Positions 1 to 4,961 of a DNA stretch of 5,852 nucleotides are shown here, piece by piece (positions within the stretch are counted from its first letter, which is position 1; each line of letters opens with the position of its first letter). The notes under the pieces were generated by a model. The model worked only from the letters and a program-made list of their open reading frames with translations, was not told the origin of the DNA and made no database searches. The stretch spans positions 1 through 5,852 of the forward strand of contig CAAGQE010000303.1 in NCBI GenBank assembly GCA_900772035.1, given 5' to 3'. The position numbers were made by a program, and so were the translations under genes. The stretch comes from Candidatus Gastranaerophilales bacterium (GTDB lineage Bacteria; Cyanobacteriota; Vampirovibrionia; Gastranaerophilales; Gastranaerophilaceae).

Positions 1-2
1 AA

Positions 3-998
3 CCCGTAAAAAGAGTTGAAGCATTCACAATTCTTTCAAAAGGTATTAACTGCGGAATGGACGAATGCAAAGCAAATGAAATCTTGAGCCAATACTGCGA
101 TGCAAACGACATCCCCGGATGGGCAAAAATCCCTGTTGCAAAAGCAATTCAAGCAGGTGCATTAAAAGACTCACCGAAACCCGATATGATTAACCCGAAC
201 AAAGATGCAAGCCGTGCAGAAATCGCATCAATGCTCGAAAACATCAGAGAATCATTGGGTTACTCAAATGTTGACAAAGTCAGCGCAGACAACTGCGGTT
301 GTACAGGTGCGGCAGCATACATCGAACACGAACAAACAATTACGTTGCCGACACTTCAACTCAACTTCAATGACCAAATCAACGCAAGAACTGCAAACGT
401 AGGAGACAGATTTGCAGGTACGACAACTGAAGAAATCACACTCAACGGACAAACATTCCCTTGCGGTTCAATCGTAAGAGGTAAAGTCCTTGAAGTTAAC
501 CGTCCGACCAAAAATTGTGAAGGTTCACTCAGATTGTCATTTGAAACAATTCAATACGAAGATTGCAAAGCAGACTTGCCGCAACAAGTATTGACCGCAC
601 AAGTAGACAAAGCACACACTCCGAACCCTGTTGCGAGATTGGTATCATTCCCGTTCACATGGACAGGCGGACTCTTGGGTACAATCGGCAGAACAGTCGG
701 TGGTGCGATTGTCAGCGCGGGTAACGCGGTTGAAAATGTCGTAGGCGGTGTCGGCACAGGTACAGGCGAAGTATTCCAAGGCGAATTTAAAGCCGCAGGA
801 AGAAGTTACGCAGACTCTGCAAAAGCACTCGTCAAAGCCCCTGTTGATGCAACAAGAACAGCCTTCTCCGGCGCAATGGGTATGTTCCAATTGTCAGGCG
901 AAGAAGTTGCTTACCTTGTTGACCCCAACGGTGCAAAAATCTCATCAATCAACCCGAAAGAAACTGTTACGGTTGCCTTCGGTTGCACACAAAAATAA
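3..998 (+). CDS. SLH-domain surface protein, 5' end missing
   Basis: This frame is open to the left edge, so the gene starts outside the window; the ATG at 57 is internal. The visible 331 residues open with the tail of one SLH unit (VKRVEAFTILSKG, residues 2-14). A complete SLH unit follows (about residues 27-83), with the usual W-A...I..A...G core (GWAKIPVAKAIQAGALKD) and a closing RAEIASML. SLH units anchor proteins non-covalently to cell-wall polymers, so the product should sit in the envelope or on the surface. A beta-rich module follows (about residues 112-185; VGDRF, CGSIVRGKVLEV, LRLSFETI), then a Gly/Ala/Val-rich stretch (about 215-260) that may be membrane-associated, and a short beta-like C-terminus. 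I do not recognise the parts after the SLH unit. The fragment has nine Cys. Frequent AAC, TTC and GGT codons suggest high expression. A strong terminator follows 20 bp downstream. Confidence 0.85.
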   Translation, partial: PVKRVEAFTILSKGINCGMDECKANEILSQYCDANDIPGWAKIPVAKAIQAGALKDSPKPDMINPNKDASRAEIASMLENIRESLGYSNVDKVSADNCGCTGAAAYIEHEQTITLPTLQLNFNDQINARTANVGDRFAGTTTEEITLNGQTFPCGSIVRGKVLEVNRPTKNCEGSLRLSFETIQYEDCKADLPQQVLTAQVDKAHTPNPVARLVSFPFTWTGGLLGTIGRTVGGAIVSAGNAVENVVGGVGTGTGEVFQGEFKAAGRSYADSAKALVKAPVDATRTAFSGAMGMFQLSGEEVAYLVDPNGAKISSINPKETVTVAFGCTQK

Positions 999-1018
999 AA
1001 TCTTATCCACGCAAAAGG

Positions 1019-1051
1019 AACGGTCGGACATTTGTTCGGCCGTTTTCTTTT
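1019..1051 (+). terminator. Rho-independent terminator of the SLH-protein gene
   Basis: An 11-bp stem (AACGGTCGGAC at 1019-1029 with GTTCGGCCGTT at 1034-1044, two G-U wobbles) closes a 4-nt ATTT loop. It runs into a T-rich tail, TTTTCTTTT, at 1043-1051. It begins 20 bp after the stop codon of the SLH-domain gene and should end that transcript. Confidence 0.88.
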
Positions 1052-1079
1052 GTCAAAAATACACCATTTATACGATATA
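1050..1079 (+). promoter_or_regulatory. Possible promoter for the small membrane protein
   Basis: TTGTCA at 1050-1055 resembles a -35 box. An AT-rich run at 1067-1080 offers several -10-like hexamers (TACGAT at 1071, GATATA at 1074), giving spacers of 15 to 18 bp. The position between the upstream terminator and the next gene's ribosome site is right, but no -10 stands out. This is inference only. Confidence 0.3.
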
Positions 1080-1122
1080 AAAAAAATCGGTTTTAAATAA
1101 ACTAAACATATTAATTTTTTGT

Positions 1123-1130
1123 AAGAGGTG
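1123..1130 (+). promoter_or_regulatory. Shine-Dalgarno site deciding a GTG start
   Basis: AAGAGGTG matches the AGGAGGTG consensus at seven of eight positions and lies 6 nt before GTG 1137. It is the main evidence that the short frame from 1137 is translated, and from GTG rather than from an internal ATG. Confidence 0.7.
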
Positions 1131-1136
1131 TGTATA

Positions 1137-1280
1137 GTGAAAAACATTAAGGAAACCGTGGATAAAATCGTTAATCTTCCCGCTCAACCGACAACTCCGT
1201 ATCCTCAAGTCGTAACTTGGCTTTTTTCGGTGGTTGTAATGTTTTCCTTCATATACGTTTGCGAAATTACGGGACTTTAA
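1137..1280 (+). CDS. Small single-pass membrane protein, 47 aa, unknown function
   Basis: A 47-residue frame starts at GTG 1137 and stops with TAA at 1278-1280. It has a near-consensus ribosome-binding site 6 nt upstream, its own terminator 20 bp downstream, and a possible promoter after the preceding terminator, so it looks like an independent monocistronic gene. The protein begins with a charged, helix-like segment (MKNIKETVDKIVN, residues 1-13). A proline-rich linker follows (LPAQPTTPYP, 14-23), then one hydrophobic helix (about 25-42, VVTWLFSVVVMFSFIYVC), ending in EITGL. A basic N-terminus before the helix would favour the N-terminus inside the cell. There is no signal-peptidase-like cleavage site and no recognisable family. 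It could be a regulator or subunit of a membrane complex, but nothing visible says which. The main doubt is its small size. Confidence 0.62.
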   Translation: MKNIKETVDKIVNLPAQPTTPYPQVVTWLFSVVVMFSFIYVCEITGL

Positions 1281-1300
1281 TTTCGTTATAAAAATTTTTC

Positions 1301-1331
1301 AAAAAAGCCTCAGAAAATCTTAGGCTTTTTT
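1301..1331 (+). terminator. Terminator of the small membrane protein gene
   Basis: AAAAAAGCCT (1301-1310) pairs perfectly with AGGCTTTTTT (1322-1331). Inside, AGA and TCT extend the stem past one C-T mismatch, leaving an AAA loop. The T-run at 1326-1331 serves the + strand. The A-run at 1301-1306 would also provide U's for transcripts from the right, so it may be bidirectional. Confidence 0.85.
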
Positions 1332-1338
1332 AATGCGA

Positions 1339-1373
1339 AAAAACGGTTGAATATCAAATACTCAACCGTTTTT
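1339..1373 (-). terminator. Terminator of yebC
   Basis: AAAAACGGTTGA (1339-1350) pairs perfectly with TCAACCGTTTTT (1362-1373). On the - strand the stem ends in a run of U's, 20 bp beyond the yebC stop codon. The T-run on the + side means it could also back up the hairpin at 1301-1331. Confidence 0.85.
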
Positions 1374-1392
1374 AAATTTTGGTTTTCTAAAA

Positions 1393-2145
1393 TTATATGC
1401 TTACTTGTTCCATTAATTCGTCGGAAATATCGAAGTTTGAATATACGTTTTGAACGTCATCGTGTTCTTCGAGTTTTTCCATCAATCTCAAGATGTTGGT
1501 TGCGATTTTAACATCCGTAATTTCGATTGAATTTTCGGGAAGTCTTGTAAATTCTGCTGATTTCGGTTTGAAGCCGGCTTTTTCGAGACCTTCCGAGCAA
1601 GCTTGCAAGTTTTCAAAAGTAGTGATTACTTGATATTCGTCATCTTCTTCTTTTACGTCGTCAGCGTTGCATTCGATTGCTGCTTCAAAAAGTTTTTCAA
1701 AATCAACGCCGTCTTTTTCAAAAGAAACGATTCCGACAGGTTTGAACATCCAGCCGACGCAACCTGATTCACCGAGGTTGCCGTTGAATTTCGAGAAGAA
1801 GCTTCTGATATCGCCTGCAGTTCTGTTTCTGTTGTCAGTCATTGCTTCGATGAAAATCGCTGCACCGCCTGCGCCGTATCCTTCGTAAGTAATTTCTTCA
1901 AAGTTGTCGCCACCTTGAGCGCCGCCGCCTTTTTCGATTGCTCTTTTGATGTTATCGTTCGGCAAACCTGCTGCTTTTGCTCTGTCGATAGCAGTTCTTA
2001 ATCTGAAGTTACCTGCGGGATCGGTACCGCCGAGTCTTGCAGCAGTAATGATTTCACGAGAAAACTTTTGGAAAGCAACGCCTCTTTGAGCGTCAACTTT
2101 TGCTTTTTTGTTTTTAATATTTGCCCATTTTGAGTGTCCTGACAT
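1393..2145 (-). CDS. yebC: YebC/PmpR/TACO1 family protein
   Basis: The 250-residue product matches the YebC family along its whole length. It has the hallmark N-terminus MSGHSKWANIKNKKAK (1-16), then RLRTAIDRAKAAGLPNDNIKRAI (about residues 49-71), and a central YEGYGAGGAAIFIEA, TDNRNRT and NLGESGCVGWMF block. The usual length is 240-250 residues. Members act in the cytoplasm. They were first described as transcription regulators (PmpR), while the mitochondrial homologue TACO1 and bacterial relatives assist translation, including through proline-rich stretches. I cannot tell which role applies here. I chose ATG 2143-2145 because the family begins MSGHSKW and GGAGA (2151-2155) sits 5 nt upstream. 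An in-frame TTG at 2157 overlaps that ribosome site and would add four non-conserved residues. The gene is transcribed alone, divergent from the TPR gene and convergent with the small membrane protein gene. Confidence 0.96.
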   Translation of the reverse strand: MSGHSKWANIKNKKAKVDAQRGVAFQKFSREIITAARLGGTDPAGNFRLRTAIDRAKAAGLPNDNIKRAIEKGGGAQGGDNFEEITYEGYGAGGAAIFIEAMTDNRNRTAGDIRSFFSKFNGNLGESGCVGWMFKPVGIVSFEKDGVDFEKLFEAAIECNADDVKEEDDEYQVITTFENLQACSEGLEKAGFKPKSAEFTRLPENSIEITDVKIATNILRLMEKLEEHDDVQNVYSNFDISDELMEQVSI

Positions 2146-2150
2146 AAAAA

Positions 2151-2155
2151 TCTCC
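2151..2155 (-). promoter_or_regulatory. Ribosome-binding site fixing the yebC start
   Basis: Read on the - strand this is GGAGA, followed by TTTTT and then ATG at 2145. It rules against the upstream TTG at 2157, which lies at the 5' side of and overlaps this site. Confidence 0.75.
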
Positions 2156-2165
2156 AATTAATATT

Positions 2166-2199
2166 TTGATATTTACATAATTTATTGTAATATAAAATT
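2166..2199 (+). promoter_or_regulatory. Promoter of the TPR gene, probably giving a leaderless mRNA
   Basis: TTGATA (2166-2171) and TAATAT (2188-2193) form a -35/-10 pair with a 16-bp spacer. Transcription would be expected to start about 7 bp past the -10 box, at or next to the A of ATG 2200. No ribosome-binding sequence lies before that ATG, which fits a leaderless transcript. The same 54-bp AT-rich gap must also hold the divergent yebC promoter, for which I see no clear boxes. Confidence 0.5.
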
Positions 2200-2961
2200 A
2201 TGGAAAATAAAGATACAATCAATAAAGCGTTAGAATTATTTAAAAAAGCCGACTATAAAGCGGCAATTGACGAGTTTTATGCAGCCTTGGCAGAAAGCCC
2301 CGACGACAATGCAATCTTGAACAACCTCGGCTTGTGCTATGCAAAACTTGCAGACGACGATAAGGCGGAGGAATTTTATCAAAGAGCCTTGCAACAGGAC
2401 AATACGGCGGTTGAAACATATATTAACCTTGCCGACTTGTATTACAAAAATCGTCGTTTGGAAGAAGCCATCGGACTTTTGGAAAACGCTGCGACACTCA
2501 TGCCCGACAATATTGTAATATTGCACTACTTGTCGAGAGTTTATATTGAAGATATCAGATACGACTTAGCATTTGATATTTTAAACAGAATTTTGGAACT
2601 TTCTCCCGAAAACATTGACGCATATTGGGATTTAGGAAATCTTTCTTATGAAACGGGAGATTATGAAAATGCAGCGGCTGCATTTGAGCATGTTTTGGAA
2701 AAGCGTGACGACAACGCTATTTTCTTCTATCGAACAGGTTTGGCTTATGAGGCTGCGGACAATATTGACAAAGCCTTGTCAAACTTTTTGAAAGCCATTG
2801 CGACGGACAGATTTATGTATCAACCTTATAAAAGAGCGGCGATTATGTTCTTGGCGCAAGGGGATAAGGAAAGTGCGAAGGAATACTTTACCGACTATTT
2901 GAAGTTTGACTTGCCCGACGAAGAAAAAGAAGACATAAAATCAATAATAGCCAATCTGTAA
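2200..2961 (+). CDS. TPR-repeat protein
   Basis: The 253-residue protein consists almost wholly of tetratricopeptide repeats. Roughly seven 34-residue units can be laid out at residues 4-37, 38-71, 72-105, 106-139, 140-173, 174-207 and 208-241, each with the pattern of a G/A-rich first helix and an A..F...L second helix. Examples are LNNLGLCYAKLADDDKAEEF (40-59) and YRTGLAYEAADNIDKALSNF (177-196). TPR arrays form a curved scaffold that binds other proteins. There is no signal peptide, membrane helix or catalytic domain, so it is predicted to be a cytoplasmic adaptor. Its partner cannot be read from the sequence. The start at ATG 2200 lacks a Shine-Dalgarno motif but sits right behind a -10 box. 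No terminator is seen in the 67 bp before the glutaredoxin gene, so read-through into it is possible. Confidence 0.9.
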   Translation: MENKDTINKALELFKKADYKAAIDEFYAALAESPDDNAILNNLGLCYAKLADDDKAEEFYQRALQQDNTAVETYINLADLYYKNRRLEEAIGLLENAATLMPDNIVILHYLSRVYIEDIRYDLAFDILNRILELSPENIDAYWDLGNLSYETGDYENAAAAFEHVLEKRDDNAIFFYRTGLAYEAADNIDKALSNFLKAIATDRFMYQPYKRAAIMFLAQGDKESAKEYFTDYLKFDLPDEEKEDIKSIIANL

Positions 2962-2987
2962 CTCTTACCGACTGATTTATTTTAACC

Positions 2988-2993
2988 TTGACA
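2988..2993 (+). promoter_or_regulatory. Possible -35 box for the grx/hcp-like unit
   Basis: TTGACA is an exact -35 consensus, 36 bp before the glutaredoxin start. The hexamers 16-18 bp further on (around GAAAAA, 3011-3016) are poor -10 boxes, so promoter activity is uncertain. If it is inactive, the pair would be transcribed from the TPR promoter. Confidence 0.3.
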
Positions 2994-3028
2994 TTTTCAA
3001 TAATGGAAATGAAAAAGCGAGGTGAAAA

Positions 3029-3295
3029 ATGAAACAGGTAATTGTATACAGTTTAGATTACTGTCCTTATTGCAAAAGGGCAAAGACACTCTTGCGAGAG
3101 CGAAACATCTCTTTCAAGGAAATTGACGTGTCTCGTAATGAAGAAAAATATTCTGAAAAATTAGAAAAAAAATACGGCATAAAAGATGTCACATACCCTC
3201 AAATAATAATCGGAAACGAGCGAATTGGAGGATGTTCGGACTTAGAGCATCTGATTGACACGCACAAACTGAATACATTATTAAATGAGGAATAA
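3029..3295 (+). CDS. Glutaredoxin, dithiol CPYC type
   Basis: The 88-residue protein has the length and motifs of a class I glutaredoxin (GrxC-like). The redox motif CPYC is at residues 12-15, the cis-proline loop is TYP at 55-57, and the glutathione-binding GGCSDL is at 67-72. Such proteins are cytoplasmic and reduce protein disulfides and glutathione-mixed disulfides with glutathione or a substitute thiol; the dithiol motif supports both one- and two-cysteine mechanisms. The loop has Tyr where Val is usual (TVP), a mild oddity that leaves the cis-proline intact. AGGTG at 3020-3024 lies 4 nt before the ATG. The gene stops 2 nt before the Hcp-like gene, whose ribosome-binding site lies inside this reading frame, so the two are very likely co-transcribed and translationally coupled. 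The neighbour may be a physiological partner. No glutathione synthesis gene is visible here. Confidence 0.93.
   Translation: MKQVIVYSLDYCPYCKRAKTLLRERNISFKEIDVSRNEEKYSEKLEKKYGIKDVTYPQIIIGNERIGGCSDLEHLIDTHKLNTLLNEE
3287..3291 (+). promoter_or_regulatory. Ribosome-binding site of the Hcp-like gene, inside grx
   Basis: GAGGA lies within the last codons of the glutaredoxin gene, 6 nt before ATG 3298. Ribosomes finishing glutaredoxin at 3295 would be placed directly at the next start, which supports coupled expression of the two proteins. Confidence 0.7.
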
Positions 3296-3297
3296 AA

Positions 3298-4908
3298 ATG
3301 GGACTATTTTTTAACTATGACAATTCGGTATGCAGCGAGGGAACAACCCCCGTCGTTTTTTCGTTCGACCCGTCGATAAGTTCGCTGAAAGAACTTTTGA
3401 TGTACGAACTCAGCCAACTTTCCTATTATGAGTTTAAATTAAGGGAACTTGGGGAAGATACCGAAGATTTGACCAACGACATTATCGAGAACATAACTTT
3501 GGCATTGGTGAATTTAGACTTTAGAAAAGATGAATTTTTAAATATGCTGAAAGTCTTATATGAAGGGGTCGAAAGGGCAAAAGAGGAATACAAAAACAGT
3601 TGCGAAAGACATGTTTGCGACTGTGAGATTTTAATTGGCGAAAAACTTTCTTTTGAGAGCAAAAACGAAGGGATTAAGGCGGTTAATTTCGGCGAAAAGC
3701 AATCCCTTATGAAAAATACGGTTTTTTCCAAAAAGAAAAAAATGCTGAGCGATATAGCCATAATGCTTGTCAGCAATGCCAGCCTTTGTATTACGGAAAT
3801 CGAAAGTTACGGCGAATCCGTGGGTGATTTGAAATACAAAATCCCCGAACTTTTGAAAACCATAAATTACGACGGACTGAACGACTCGGAACTCAAAAAT
3901 AAAATTCTGAATTTTGCGAAATCGAACTGCGAAATTATGCAAAAATTGAACGAAATTATCGTTAAGAAGTACGGTCCTGTTGAGATGACGGATGTCGAAC
4001 TCAATATCAAAAAGGGCAAATGCATCCTTGTTTCGGGACACTATTTCAAAGACTTGGAACTTCTTTTAGAGGCGGTAAAGGACGAAAACATTAATGTCTA
4101 TACTCATAATGAAATGCTTTTTGCGCATTCTTTTAAGGGATTTCAAAAGTATAAAAATCTTGCGGGACATTACCAGCGCTCGGCGAATAACTTGCAACTC
4201 GACTTCGCATCTTTTCCGGGGGCAGTATTGATAACGAAGAATTCTCACCCGCACATGGATATGATAAGGGGCAGAGTTTTCACCTCAAACGACAACGTGA
4301 CCTATGGTGTCGGAAAGGTCAACGAAAACAACTTTACACCGCTGATTCAAGCAGCAAAGGAAGAAAGCGGCTTTAAGCGCGATATTAAAATCGACGAAAT
4401 CACGGTCGGATATAACCAAAACGAAATCATCACGAAACTTTCAAATATCATTTCAAAAATCCAAACCAACAAAATCAAGCAGTTGTTTATTATCGGGTTA
4501 AACAACTATTCATTAATTCAAAATGCTTATTTTGAGAAGTTTTTTGAAATTTTGCCCGACGATTGTTATACGATTTCGTTTTCGTACAATACGCATAAAC
4601 GAAATGTTTGGCATATAAATACTTATTATGATATGTCGCTTGCGTATTTGATGTTCAACGAACTTACGAAATATCCGAAGATTTTGCACGACAAAACGAC
4701 TGTTTTTATGACCCAATGTCACCTGCAAACGATAGCCCATACCTTCAACCTGAAAATCTTGGGGGTAAAGAATATCTTTCTCGGCGAATGTTGTTCAAGC
4801 ATAATCAACCCGTCGGTTCTGGACGGAATGACAGACCTTTTCGGAATAAAGCAACTGAGCAATTCTCCGAAACGTGATATCAGACACATTTTGAAAAAGT
4901 CAAAGTAA
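3298..4908 (+). CDS. Hybrid-cluster-protein (Hcp) homologue lacking most Fe-S ligands
   Basis: The 536-residue product resembles Hcp (hydroxylamine/NO reductase, prismane protein; usually about 540-555 residues) from end to end. Landmarks are SSLKELLMYELSQLSYYEFK (28-47), KYGPVEMTDVEL (224-235), ILVSGHYFKDLELLL (243-257), NVYTHNEMLFAH (266-277), FPGAVLIT (306-313) and GVKNIFLG (489-496). Placed on D. vulgaris Hcp from memory, His244 and Glu268 are kept as His248 and Glu272. Cys312 becomes Ser316, persulfide Cys406 becomes Asn402, Cys434 becomes Tyr430, Cys459 becomes about Tyr443, Glu494 becomes His475 and Lys496 becomes Gln477. The N-terminal cluster cysteines are also lost (Leu3, Asn6, Phe21 at three aligned positions); only Cys12 lies near. 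Normal hybrid-cluster chemistry is therefore unlikely. The frame is intact, with a good ribosome site, directly behind glutaredoxin and before a strong terminator, which argues for a working protein of new role, not a decaying gene. Family membership is sure; function is unknown. Confidence 0.88.
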   Translation: MGLFFNYDNSVCSEGTTPVVFSFDPSISSLKELLMYELSQLSYYEFKLRELGEDTEDLTNDIIENITLALVNLDFRKDEFLNMLKVLYEGVERAKEEYKNSCERHVCDCEILIGEKLSFESKNEGIKAVNFGEKQSLMKNTVFSKKKKMLSDIAIMLVSNASLCITEIESYGESVGDLKYKIPELLKTINYDGLNDSELKNKILNFAKSNCEIMQKLNEIIVKKYGPVEMTDVELNIKKGKCILVSGHYFKDLELLLEAVKDENINVYTHNEMLFAHSFKGFQKYKNLAGHYQRSANNLQLDFASFPGAVLITKNSHPHMDMIRGRVFTSNDNVTYGVGKVNENNFTPLIQAAKEESGFKRDIKIDEITVGYNQNEIITKLSNIISKIQTNKIKQLFIIGLNNYSLIQNAYFEKFFEILPDDCYTISFSYNTHKRNVWHINTYYDMSLAYLMFNELTKYPKILHDKTTVFMTQCHLQTIAHTFNLKILGVKNIFLGECCSSIINPSVLDGMTDLFGIKQLSNSPKRDIRHILKKSK

Positions 4909-4913
4909 GCAAT

Positions 4914-4945
4914 AAAAAAGAGCCTCTTTCAAGGCTCTTTTTTTT
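4914..4945. terminator. Bidirectional terminator between the Hcp-like and symporter genes
   Basis: AAAAAAGAGCCT (4914-4925) pairs perfectly with AGGCTCTTTTTT (4932-4943) around a CTTTCA loop, with T's continuing to 4945. The hairpin starts 5 bp after the + strand stop codon and ends 16 bp from the - strand stop codon. It has U-runs in both directions, so it can end both convergent transcripts. Confidence 0.9.
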
Positions 4946-4961
4946 GATAAAGTTTATCGAA

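Noticed and set aside
999..1392. CRISPR array, tRNA or riboswitch in the 394-bp gap
   Set aside because: I see no spaced repeats, cloverleaf or recognisable riboswitch core; three terminator hairpins and one short gene account for most of the visible structure.
2143..2157. TTG start at 2157 for yebC, giving 254 residues
   Set aside because: It overlaps the GGAGA ribosome site and adds MEIF before the conserved MSGHSKW start, so ATG 2145 is preferred.
3631..4041. 136-residue open frame on the - strand inside the Hcp-like gene
   Set aside because: It lies antisense to a frame with clear family homology, has no ribosome-binding site and no recognisable domain; it is a shadow frame.
3298..4908. 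Treating the Hcp-like gene as a functional hydroxylamine reductase (hcp)
   Set aside because: The cluster cysteines and the late Glu/Lys of the active site are missing, so the enzymatic name and symbol are not supported.
4946..4958. Palindrome GATAAA-G-TTTATC next to the terminator
   Set aside because: It is only 6 bp per arm, AT-rich, and lies between two convergent 3' ends where an operator is unlikely; it is probably chance.
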